DNA of 64,000 bases. It comes from an uncultured Bacteroidales bacterium (lineage in GTDB: Bacteria; Bacteroidota; Bacteroidia; Bacteroidales; F082). This document shows positions 1 to 7,957 of the stretch, in pieces (positions within the stretch are counted from its first letter, which is position 1; each line of letters opens with the position of its first letter). The translations under genes were made by a program, and so were the position numbers. The notes beneath the pieces were generated by a model, which was not told the DNA's origin, did not search any database, and saw only the letters and a list, made by a program, of their open reading frames with translations. The DNA is taken from NCBI GenBank assembly GCA_947166105.1, contig CAMVCZ010000006.1:1-64000 (forward strand), read 5' to 3'.

Positions 1-112
1 TTTGTTCGTGAATTTCCTTCGTTTTGTTGTCATTTTCCCTAAAGTTTTTATTCCCCGCAAAACTACTGTTTTTCACCTTAACTCATGCTCTCAATTCTGG
101 GGTACATTATAA

Positions 113-1045
113 TTAGTTATTCCAACCTAATATCGAGTCATTTATCATTTTTGTAAATCGAATTGCACCTTTTGTGTTCAAATGATTAACATTCAACATT
201 TCATCTGTACCAAAAAACATTGTAGTGTAATCTAACCATTTTACGTTATCATACTCATCACACAATGCAGAATAAGTACTGTCCACAATCCTTTTCTGTA
301 TGGGATTATAATACTCAAAATAATATGGGTGACACGGCATGGAAATAAACAAAACATTCACATTTCGTTTTTTGCAAAGTTCAATTATCTGCTTTGTTAT
401 TATTGTATTGCTTTCACAAACTTGTTCAGCGTTTTCCTGGTATATTTTTGTATGATCAATTTCACAATGCGTTTTTCCATTTGCTTTCCATATAGAGTCA
501 TTGTATGGGATGTTTTCAAAATAACGACTTTGGAAACCATCAGAATCACATGTAAGGAAAGCTGCTCTATCTGATTTGTGAGTCAGTCTTTCGAAAATAT
601 CTTTGATATTAGCAGATATTTCAAAACGATTACTAAAGCCCTTGAAATCATCAAATCCAAAATAAATACTGTATTTTTTTACATACGTCTGAGCATATTT
701 ACCATCATTCCATAAGCCAGCATAGGTCGCATCCATAATCACATAACGAAGTGAATCCATTGCATCTATGTATTTGCTTAAAATCAGATAGTTATACAAA
801 GCACCTTGGTTTGCATAAGCACAACTGTAGGATGGCTGCCAATCAAAACAAGATGGCTTTACCCCCATAGCTGTGCCAGAAGACCCGATAACAAGAATTT
901 TAATCTCCGATGCGTGTTTATCCATATATTCTGCCTTAGCTTTAAAATCGTTGGGTACACTACGAAGAAATAGTTCTGCACATCCCAGTAAGAAAATAAA
1001 TATTACAATCGTTGGGACAAATACTTTAAATATGAACTTTTTCAT
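113..1045 (-). CDS. SGNH/DltD-like membrane-anchored protein, MBOAT partner
   Basis: 310 aa with one N-terminal membrane anchor (about residues 5-23) and a periplasmic domain. A GSS motif at residues 54-56 fits SGNH block I, with Ser55 or Ser56 as nucleophile. A C-terminal NVNHLN motif puts the block V His at 288. The residue three before that His, usually Asp in SGNH hydrolases, is Asn285. It lies 14 bp downstream of the MBOAT gene in the same operon, the arrangement of DltB-DltD and AlgI-AlgJ/X pairs. By analogy it would help pass an acyl group to an extracytoplasmic glycan. Family placement rests on motifs and context; the acyl donor and acceptor are inferred. It is the last gene of the locus seen here. 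Confidence 0.62.
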   Translation of the reverse strand: MKKFIFKVFVPTIVIFIFLLGCAELFLRSVPNDFKAKAEYMDKHASEIKILVIGSSGTAMGVKPSCFDWQPSYSCAYANQGALYNYLILSKYIDAMDSLRYVIMDATYAGLWNDGKYAQTYVKKYSIYFGFDDFKGFSNRFEISANIKDIFERLTHKSDRAAFLTCDSDGFQSRYFENIPYNDSIWKANGKTHCEIDHTKIYQENAEQVCESNTIITKQIIELCKKRNVNVLFISMPCHPYYFEYYNPIQKRIVDSTYSALCDEYDNVKWLDYTTMFFGTDEMLNVNHLNTKGAIRFTKMINDSILGWNN

Positions 1046-1058
1046 TTCCTATCCTTCT

Positions 1059-2504
1059 TTAAAACTGTTTATACACAAATTCTTGGGGCGCATCTCCTCT
1101 TAAAAAGAAAATAAGAACAGCAAACACAATCAAGCCCAACACTACCCAAATGGGTTTATTAGATTTCAATATGCTATATTTGGCTCCCATTTCATCAAGA
1201 TAATCTTTGATAATAACAATAATACCACAAAACAAAAACACGCCTATATTAAAACTGTCGTAAAAACTTGGCATTCCCCATGGTGCGAACCAACTTTTAA
1301 AACCCGTAACCACATCGCCAAATGTCTCTGCATGAGCAAAAATGCCACCAATTGTAACCAACAGATAGACACCTGCTGCTTTTAGAACATTAATGGGATG
1401 TAAAATCCAACCTTTAATCCACTTTAATTCTAAATCTTTTGCTTGAACATTTCTTACGATAATAGGAATAAACAAAGTTGCATGGTACAAACCAAACATA
1501 AGATAACCCCATGTTGCCTTATGCCAAAGACTAATAACAAATAGGTTAACATAAATAGCCATTATCATTCCCATTTTCCCTCTTTTCCTATACTTGAAGT
1601 TTAGTGGTGTATACACATAATCGGTCACCCATTGTGTCAGCGACATGTGCCATCTGCGCCAATAGTCGGATATGTTTTGGGCAAAGAAAGGATGATTGAA
1701 GTTTTCAGCCGAGACCATTCCTAACATGCGACTTGCTCCAATGGCCATGTGTGAATATCCAGCAAAATCACAATATATTCTAAACGGTCCCATCAAAGCA
1801 ACCAAAAACATAGTAGCACCATTGTCGACACCAACGGCAGTAGCCGTAATATATGCCGTCATTCTGTCGGCCACACATATCTTCATAAACCAGCCCCAAA
1901 GGAACCGCTTCAATCCTTCCACAAAGTTTTCATATTTGGGATCACGATTGGTGTGGAGTTGCGGGATGAAATCATTGGGCCTATCGATAGGACCGGCTAT
2001 CAACGAGGGAAAATAAGCCACGTAAGTAGCAAAAACCAGTAGATTCTTTTCAGCATTAATAGAACACTGATTAACTTCCATGGCATAACTTATCAGTCTG
2101 AAGGTATAGAAAGACAGACCCAAAGGCAAGATAATCTTCAACACCGAATGATGGAAATGCAAGCCCATAAGGTTAAACAAATCCACAAACGAGTCGTAGA
2201 AAAAATTGAAATACTTGAAATAGAACAGCGGTAACAGCCCTACTATAATGGTAAAAACCGTAATACGTCCTGCCTTATCCTCATCCCCTTTGTTGTTCCA
2301 CTTATCTATCTCTATTCCCATGAAATAGAAGAACAACGTCATCAACAGAATGATTGGGACGATTTTTATGCTAGCCATGGCATAAAAAACATAGCTCGCC
2401 GTAAGCAGTATTACATTTTGCACCATCTTTTTCTTGTTAAAGATGTAGTAGAGTGCAAAGACTATGGCAAAAAACGCCAAAAATTGCAATGAATGTAGCT
2501 CCAT
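1059..2504 (-). CDS. MBOAT family O-acyltransferase (AlgI/DltB-like)
   Basis: 481 aa polytopic membrane protein. It has the MBOAT signature: YWRRWHMSLT with His286, then LWHKATW with the conserved His328, and a further His341 in a GLYHA motif. Length matches AlgI/PatA/DltB-type enzymes, which move an acyl group from a cytoplasmic donor across the membrane to a glycan or teichoic acid. It lies between the carrier protein (37 bp upstream) and the SGNH-like protein (14 bp downstream). That order suggests the donor is the acyl group on the small carrier protein, as in Dlt systems. Family call is firm; the substrate is inferred. Confidence 0.9.
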   Translation of the reverse strand: MELHSLQFLAFFAIVFALYYIFNKKKMVQNVILLTASYVFYAMASIKIVPIILLMTLFFYFMGIEIDKWNNKGDEDKAGRITVFTIIVGLLPLFYFKYFNFFYDSFVDLFNLMGLHFHHSVLKIILPLGLSFYTFRLISYAMEVNQCSINAEKNLLVFATYVAYFPSLIAGPIDRPNDFIPQLHTNRDPKYENFVEGLKRFLWGWFMKICVADRMTAYITATAVGVDNGATMFLVALMGPFRIYCDFAGYSHMAIGASRMLGMVSAENFNHPFFAQNISDYWRRWHMSLTQWVTDYVYTPLNFKYRKRGKMGMIMAIYVNLFVISLWHKATWGYLMFGLYHATLFIPIIVRNVQAKDLELKWIKGWILHPINVLKAAGVYLLVTIGGIFAHAETFGDVVTGFKSWFAPWGMPSFYDSFNIGVFLFCGIIVIIKDYLDEMGAKYSILKSNKPIWVVLGLIVFAVLIFFLRGDAPQEFVYKQF

Positions 2505-2541
2505 TATAGTAGGGCTTTAAAGTTTTGATTAAAAAATAATA

Positions 2542-2784
2542 TTACTGAAGTTTGCTCTCAACGATGGAAATAAGGTCTCCCACTTTTTTCAGACGATTCA
2601 ACTCCTTCAGTTTGAACTTAATTCCAAGTTCATCCTCCACTTTGGTAATCATCAGCATGTGGGTGAGGGAGTCCCAGTTTTCCACATCGTTGGCAGTCAT
2701 TTCGTCGTTGATGACAATGTTCTTGTCGCCAAACACTTCTCTGAAGATCCATGTAATCTTCTCAATAATTTCATTTCTTTCCAT
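2542..2784 (-). CDS. Acyl carrier protein (DltC-like position)
   Basis: 80 aa acidic helical protein with the phosphopantetheine site in the motif NWDSLTH, Ser39. Size and motif match both ACPs and DltC. It is encoded directly upstream of the MBOAT gene, so it is the best candidate for the carrier that presents the acyl or aminoacyl group to the transferase. The locus has a second, different carrier gene next to the FabH-like gene. Two carriers in one operon suggest separate roles for synthesis and delivery, which is inference. Confidence 0.85.
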   Translation of the reverse strand: MERNEIIEKITWIFREVFGDKNIVINDEMTANDVENWDSLTHMLMITKVEDELGIKFKLKELNRLKKVGDLISIVESKLQ

Positions 2785-2803
2785 TTTCTCTTAATTTTAA
2801 TTG

Positions 2804-3835
2804 TTATACATTACGTTTATTATTATTCAATCTATCAACCAATATATCATAACCTTTCTGAATATAGTATGATAGTATCAGCATGAATGGAAATACCAGG
2901 CAAGCCATATAGACCCACTTCAACCATATTAAATCAGGATTCCATAACTTTTCACCTGCCCAAAAGAAGAAACGATGAAACATATAGCAAGCCATACTTG
3001 CATAGCTAATATTGTTCACAAGTTTTTCCAAAAAGGCTTGTGTTTTGTTTTCACCATAAGACTCTACCTCTCCAATATCTTGATGGAAAATCTTTCTTGC
3101 CAGTATATCACAAACAAACAACATGGCAAAAACCCCTAAAGACGAAGATACATTCAAATAATACTGCGTATAAAGCTTTGGGAAAAACGCACATAACACC
3201 ATGGCAACAATAAATAACACCACAACAGTACACTTCACAACAAAACCTTTCTTTGAGGAAAAGTACCATGAGAAATACGGTGCCGTAGCCATTCCCAAAA
3301 GATAAAATAAGACATTAAATACAAATCCTTCGTCTATAGGCAGAACCGCCTCTCCATATACAACTAAAAGACCAATTAATAAACAATTACAAACCCTCCA
3401 TTTTATTTGTTTCCTACATACAATTGGTGTTATCAGATAGCAGATGATAATTACAGGAATATACCACAGGGTCATCGGTCTTGGTGTAAGAAACGGTGAC
3501 AAACAAAGGATACCATATACAGTAGCTCTTGTCCCATTAAAACCAATAAGCCATAAAACAAGCGAAGCCAAAAGAAACAATGGTATTATTCTAATAACCC
3601 TGTTAATATAAAAGTCTTTTATTTTGTTTTCTCTTTGTCCAAAACGATATTTCTTACCAAGAAGATAACCCGATGTAAAAGTAAAAAGGCCTAAACAGGA
3701 ATCACAAAGAATATGGCAACAGGGGATAATATTAGCGGAAATAACATTATAGACATATCCATACAAATGTAAGAATGCAACAATATATGTCATACATATT
3801 ACCCGTGCAATATCAAAACGATAGTCCCTTTTCAT
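2804..3835 (-). CDS. Acyltransferase family 3 (OafA/WecH-like) membrane protein
   Basis: 343 aa with about ten hydrophobic segments. The N-terminus RFDIARVICMTYIVAFLHLYG places a His in the first membrane helix as in acyltransferase-3 proteins, followed by the typical FTSGYLLG motif. Such proteins O-acetylate surface sugars using cytoplasmic acyl-CoA. It sits 12 bp downstream of the ketoreductase-like gene in the glycan operon. It is distinct from the MBOAT protein, so the glycan probably carries at least two kinds of acyl substituent. The sugar modified cannot be told from sequence. Confidence 0.85.
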   Translation of the reverse strand: MKRDYRFDIARVICMTYIVAFLHLYGYVYNVISANIIPCCHILCDSCLGLFTFTSGYLLGKKYRFGQRENKIKDFYINRVIRIIPLFLLASLVLWLIGFNGTRATVYGILCLSPFLTPRPMTLWYIPVIIICYLITPIVCRKQIKWRVCNCLLIGLLVVYGEAVLPIDEGFVFNVLFYLLGMATAPYFSWYFSSKKGFVVKCTVVVLFIVAMVLCAFFPKLYTQYYLNVSSSLGVFAMLFVCDILARKIFHQDIGEVESYGENKTQAFLEKLVNNISYASMACYMFHRFFFWAGEKLWNPDLIWLKWVYMACLVFPFMLILSYYIQKGYDILVDRLNNNKRNV

Positions 3836-3847
3836 ACCTATATTTAT

Positions 3848-4585
3848 TTACCTGAGTGTATATCCACCATCTATCACCAATGAAGTACCAGTTATCAATT
3901 GAGTAGCTTCTGAGAAATAGTAAATCACAGCTTGTGCTATCTCTTCTGGTTTGGCAAACCGACCTAAGGGATAATTCTTCCTTATCTCTTCCAGTGTGTC
4001 TTCCCCGTATTTTTGAATCATTTCAGTTTCCACAAATGCTGGTTGTATGCAATTTACTCGTGCTCTTATAGGTAGAACTTCTAGAGCCAACACCTTCGCA
4101 AATTGGTTTACCGCCGCTTTAGATGCTCCATAAAGTGCATTGGAAACAGATGGATAGAAGGCCGAAACCGAAGACATAAACACGATAGATGCCTGCTTGT
4201 TGATTTTTTTTGCCTTCAGCAAAGATTTCATCAACAGAGCCGGTCCCGTCAAGTTTGTTGACATCATATTTGTGATAAAGCCTTCATCAATCTTCTTGAC
4301 AATCATCTTGTCATTAATGCCAGCGATAAGAGCAACACCATCTAACACCTCAACTGAATCAACAAGATTTTGAATATCTTCAACAGAGGTGATATCAGCC
4401 TTGATGATTCTATGTCCTTCATTTTCCATTTCTGTCAGCGTCCGAGCCAAACGCTCCTCATTTCTGGCTGTTAGATATACTTTAGCACCAGCCTTGGAGC
4501 ACTCAATAGCTGTAGCTTTACCAATACCAGATGAAGCACCAGTCACCAATATGGTTTTCCCTTCTAGGGAGAATGGATTATACAT
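3848..4585 (-). CDS. SDR family oxidoreductase, FabG-like ketoreductase
   Basis: 245 aa classical short-chain dehydrogenase. The cofactor motif TGASSGIG starts near residue 15, and the catalytic Ser plus YGASK (Tyr/Lys) lie in the middle. The C-terminus SLVIDGGYTLR is typical of FabG. It lies 4 bp downstream of the FabH-like gene, next to the carrier and FabD-like genes. The simplest role is reducing a 3-ketoacyl group on the carrier to a 3-hydroxyacyl group. It could instead act on a sugar or a different ketone. Confidence 0.85.
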   Translation of the reverse strand: MYNPFSLEGKTILVTGASSGIGKATAIECSKAGAKVYLTARNEERLARTLTEMENEGHRIIKADITSVEDIQNLVDSVEVLDGVALIAGINDKMIVKKIDEGFITNMMSTNLTGPALLMKSLLKAKKINKQASIVFMSSVSAFYPSVSNALYGASKAAVNQFAKVLALEVLPIRARVNCIQPAFVETEMIQKYGEDTLEEIRKNYPLGRFAKPEEIAQAVIYYFSEATQLITGTSLVIDGGYTLR

Positions 4586-4589
4586 AATT

Positions 4590-5645
4590 CTAAAGATATT
4601 GAAGTTCGGATACTACGATGTGGTCGCAATTCAGATAACCAGCCCCGAAAGAGAGACCAGTACCAAAACCAGTAATGATAAGGTTGTTGTCCTTATTTCT
4701 TAGGGAGTCCGCTATATTTGTCACCATCAACAGCGGAACACAGGCATTGCTCGAATTACCGAAGTCGTAGAAGTTATACGGTACCTTATCATCCGCCAGT
4801 TTGAGTTTCTTGTGAATCTTGTTGCAACTCATCTTGCTGGCATGGTGCAGCATGTAAAAGTCAACCTTGTCATCGGTAATTTCGTAATGTGCCAAAAAGT
4901 CTTTGATGCATCCCACAACCCGCATCATGACAAACTGGAACACCGCCTCACCATCCATTTTGAACTGCAATGCTGTTCTGATATTGCCATTGGCATCGGC
5001 TTTCTCTACAAAACTTTCTGGCGTTATCGGATTGCGATAACCACCATCGGGGATAATCAGAGAATCTTTCCCATCGCCAAAAGTCTGTAAACTGAAATAC
5101 ATGGGAGCGGCTTGCTTGTCATGCACTAACGCTGAGGCGGTCCCTGCATCACCCAAAATCAAGTAAGCACTCTTGTCCTTGGGATTGGAGTTCTTATACT
5201 GTGTGTTTCCTACTAGCAGAAGTGCCTTCTTAATATCCCCTTTCTCCATCATTCCTGACAATACTGAGAGTCCATAGACAAGCCCGGAGCAACCAAGTGA
5301 GATATCGAATGCCATACAGGTGTTGAGGAGTCCTAACCGCTCTTGAAGAACACATGCAGTGGCTGGCATCTTATAGTCAGGGGTGGCAGAGACAAACACC
5401 AAAGCGTCTATCTCCGTCTTATCCCAACCAAGATCAACCATCAGTTTTTCTGCAGCCTTGAAGCAAAGGTCTGATGTGCAAACATCGGGTGTGGTACAAT
5501 GACGGTACCTCACACCAGTAGAATCCACATATACCTGACGCTCTTCGGGCGAAATAAACGGGTAATCGAGATTGTCTTCCACATTTTGAGGAACACAAAC
5601 CGCAACCCCGGCATACCTGACATTGTTTATTGATAAATATGCCAT
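4590..5645 (-). CDS. 3-oxoacyl-ACP synthase III family protein (FabH-like)
   Basis: 351 aa thiolase-fold enzyme with the KAS III Cys-His-Asn triad visible: Cys119 in SLGCSG, His267/268 in MLHHAS, Asn297 in FGNSSNA. KAS III enzymes condense an acyl-CoA with malonyl-ACP. It overlaps the stop codon of the preceding carrier gene (TAATG), implying translational coupling and a dedicated carrier. Its place in a sugar locus, not a fatty-acid operon, marks it as a specialised homologue. The product may be a short ketoacyl chain for the glycan. Acyl transfer without condensation is an alternative known for some FabH homologues. Confidence 0.85.
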   Translation of the reverse strand: MAYLSINNVRYAGVAVCVPQNVEDNLDYPFISPEERQVYVDSTGVRYRHCTTPDVCTSDLCFKAAEKLMVDLGWDKTEIDALVFVSATPDYKMPATACVLQERLGLLNTCMAFDISLGCSGLVYGLSVLSGMMEKGDIKKALLLVGNTQYKNSNPKDKSAYLILGDAGTASALVHDKQAAPMYFSLQTFGDGKDSLIIPDGGYRNPITPESFVEKADANGNIRTALQFKMDGEAVFQFVMMRVVGCIKDFLAHYEITDDKVDFYMLHHASKMSCNKIHKKLKLADDKVPYNFYDFGNSSNACVPLLMVTNIADSLRNKDNNLIITGFGTGLSFGAGYLNCDHIVVSELQYL

Positions 5646-5872
5646 TATTTGCTCATAACAAGGTTATACAACTCCTCGATGGTGTTGACCGAACGCAATT
5701 CTGCCCCTGTCATCTGAACGTCCATCTCGTCATCAATGGCAGAAATAACAGACAATGCTGTTAGTGAACCCCATTCTTCCAATTCACGGTAACGGGTGGA
5801 GGGCTCAAATGTTTCTTCAGGAGTGAGAGAAAACTCGCCCGCGAAAAGTTTTACAAATTCATTCAGTGTCAT
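5645..5872 (-). CDS. Acyl carrier protein (paired with FabH-like gene)
   Basis: 75 aa acidic helical protein with the attachment site EEWGSLTAL, Ser36. The Asp before Ser that is usual in ACPs is Gly here, as in some specialised carriers. Its stop codon overlaps the start of the FabH-like gene, and the FabD-like gene ends 27 bp upstream. It is likely the scaffold for chain building by the neighbouring FabD-like, FabH-like and SDR proteins. Confidence 0.82.
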   Translation of the reverse strand: MTLNEFVKLFAGEFSLTPEETFEPSTRYRELEEWGSLTALSVISAIDDEMDVQMTGAELRSVNTIEELYNLVMSK

Positions 5873-5899
5873 AATACTAAAATTTTAAATGTTAAACGT

Positions 5900-6841
5900 T
5901 TATTTGATTGTCCTATAATTCTTAACTTTGTTTTGATAGCTTGGTACATCAAGCAGCGACTGGCAATGCAACGCCGGGTACATACGGCTCACTATCTTTT
6001 CCAACGTGTCGTCTGTGCCTACCTCATAAAACTCGGTCACACCATCATTGGCCATGTTGTGGGTCATTGAAGTCCATAAAACAGGATGAGTGATGTGCTG
6101 AATCAGGTTGGCACAGATTTCTTCGGGGTCGGTGTGCGGTAGGGCATCCACACACTGATAGACGGGGATTGATGGGGTGTGGAATTCGGTTTTCTTGATG
6201 ATTTCGCCCAATTCCTCACGTGCTGTATCCATGAAAGGAGTATGGAAACTACCACCAATAGGCAACGACACTGCCTTTTTTGCTCCCTCTTCCATGAATG
6301 CCTTACATGCAGTGCGAACACCTTTTTTGCTCCCTGAAATCACCACTTGACCAGGGCCATTGTAGTTGGCAAAATAGATAGGTTCGCCTGTCTCATCCCA
6401 TATCTCTTTAATGCGCTTGGCCACATAATCATCACTGAGTCCGATAACAGCACCCATCCCTGTCTTAACGGGAGCGTTTTCGTATGCTTTCTGTCCGATA
6501 ATCGCCCTATTTAACACAAGGTTCAAGCCATCTTCAAAACTAAGACATCCATTCACCACCAACGCGGCAAATTCCCCCAAGGAATGACCAGCCACTGCAT
6601 CAGGGCGAACATCGTTTTGACACATAGCCAGCACAACTTCATACAAGAAAACCGATGGCTGTGTATTGATGGTCTGCATCAGCTCCAATTCTGTGCCGTT
6701 GAACATCACATCTGTTATACGACGGCCAAGATAATCGTTGGCACGTTCAAAGAGTTCTTTGGCTTTCGGGAACTGTTCATACAAGTCTTTGCCCATGCCC
6801 TCTTTTTGGCAACCTTGGCCTGGGAAGATAAATGCTTTCAT
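5900..6841 (-). CDS. ACP S-malonyltransferase family protein (FabD-like)
   Basis: 313 aa acyltransferase-domain protein. N-terminal FPGQGCQKEGMG, nucleophile motif GHSLGE with Ser87, and a later GGSFHTPFM motif holding the catalytic His. FabD loads malonate onto the carrier phosphopantetheine. Length is normal for FabD. It lies between the GNAT gene (10 bp upstream) and the carrier gene (27 bp downstream). It appears to be a locus-specific paralogue serving the small acyl-building set, since no other fatty-acid genes surround it. Acyl specificity (malonyl or other) cannot be read with certainty. Confidence 0.88.
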   Translation of the reverse strand: MKAFIFPGQGCQKEGMGKDLYEQFPKAKELFERANDYLGRRITDVMFNGTELELMQTINTQPSVFLYEVVLAMCQNDVRPDAVAGHSLGEFAALVVNGCLSFEDGLNLVLNRAIIGQKAYENAPVKTGMGAVIGLSDDYVAKRIKEIWDETGEPIYFANYNGPGQVVISGSKKGVRTACKAFMEEGAKKAVSLPIGGSFHTPFMDTAREELGEIIKKTEFHTPSIPVYQCVDALPHTDPEEICANLIQHITHPVLWTSMTHNMANDGVTEFYEVGTDDTLEKIVSRMYPALHCQSLLDVPSYQNKVKNYRTIK

Positions 6842-6851
6842 AATGATTACT

Positions 6852-7523
6852 CTATTTTATTTCCTTCTCCATCAGTACGATTGTATTGTATGGGTAGAAC
6901 TCCAATATTCTTGGATGATTAGAGACATACTTTTTGGTAATCTTAAATCCCATTGATTTGTTTGTAAGCAGAATGATTTTGTTTGCTTCAAATGCATGGC
7001 CTTGGATTTTTTTTGCTCCAAGGTTCTTTGCTCTTCCAATATGAGCCTCCGTCAAATCTTGAAGCAAGAACTGTCCACGGTGTTCTGGTAAAATGTAAGA
7101 GTATTCCAGTTGGTAGGCGCCCATTTCTTTTTCCACATTCAAATCCTTGATAATTTCAGCGTTTTCTTTGGATTTCAAGACTTTATTACGAGGCAATACG
7201 TACATCAATAGATTCGACTTCAATAAGGAAGATGGCATATTATCCTCGTTGTTGCCTTCAAGCCATCCGCCCATAGCAGCTACCACTTCACCATCGTACT
7301 CAATTACAATGAAACTTCCGATTGACAATTCACAACCATCCACCTCTTCTTCAAAAGTCTGTTTAATATAACCACGTAACTCATCCTCTGTGATTTCAAA
7401 ATATTTGGCCATACCGCACATACCTGACGAACTCTTTTCGGCCTGTAAAACAGTTTCGGTAAGAAAGTCAACATCATCTAACGTGGCCGGTCTAATTTTA
7501 TATTTGCTTGCATCAATTGTCAT
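6852..7523 (-). CDS. GNAT family N-acetyltransferase
   Basis: 223 aa. The middle region (QLEYSYILPEHRGQFLLQDLTEAHIGRAKNLG) matches GNAT motif A with an acyl-CoA binding loop, followed by an SMGF segment typical of motif B. It probably acylates an amino group on a small precursor such as an amino acid or amino sugar. It lies in the operon between the VOC gene and the FabD-like gene. The substrate is unknown; a role in making the dedicated side group is inferred from context only. Confidence 0.75.
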   Translation of the reverse strand: MTIDASKYKIRPATLDDVDFLTETVLQAEKSSSGMCGMAKYFEITEDELRGYIKQTFEEEVDGCELSIGSFIVIEYDGEVVAAMGGWLEGNNEDNMPSSLLKSNLLMYVLPRNKVLKSKENAEIIKDLNVEKEMGAYQLEYSYILPEHRGQFLLQDLTEAHIGRAKNLGAKKIQGHAFEANKIILLTNKSMGFKITKKYVSNHPRILEFYPYNTIVLMEKEIK

Positions 7524-7540
7524 AACTATTCCTTTCTTTT

Positions 7541-7945
7541 TTAATCTACTAATTCAATAAGACCAACATGCAAATGGTACAAGTAGCAAATCTGATGATT
7601 GTCCATCGCTACTGACTCCACAGGTTCAAACAAAGGTTTGAACCCCTCGTCGAACAAATCCTCCACCGCTTGTTCTATGTCGTCAACATCATAACAAACA
7701 TGATAAGTACAGCAGCCAATCTTTTGCAAGTACGTATCGACTGGCGACTGCTCACCCTCTTTCAAAGGAGCCACAAGTTCAATCTTTGGGAAGCCGTCCT
7801 TAGTTAGAAATGCAATCTTGGCATGTTGAACCTCTTCCTCATAGATTTCAGACAGTTGCCATCCAGCATCAAGATAAAACTGTGCCGTTTTTTGAATATC
7901 ACGCACGGCATAACCGATATGGTTTACTGATTTTAAATGTTTCAT
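7541..7945 (-). CDS. VOC family protein (methylmalonyl-CoA epimerase/glyoxalase-like)
   Basis: 134 aa beginning SVNHIGYAVRDIQKTAQFYLDAGW, the standard first module of vicinal-oxygen-chelate proteins with a metal-ligand His. Two modules are visible. The overall pattern is closest to methylmalonyl-CoA epimerases, which invert the carbon alpha to a thioester. Lying between the adenylation enzyme and the GNAT gene, it might epimerise an activated intermediate. That is inference; VOC proteins have many activities. Confidence 0.75.
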   Translation of the reverse strand: MKHLKSVNHIGYAVRDIQKTAQFYLDAGWQLSEIYEEEVQHAKIAFLTKDGFPKIELVAPLKEGEQSPVDTYLQKIGCCTYHVCYDVDDIEQAVEDLFDEGFKPLFEPVESVAMDNHQICYLYHLHVGLIELVD

Positions 7946-7957
7946 ATTGGTATGTTT

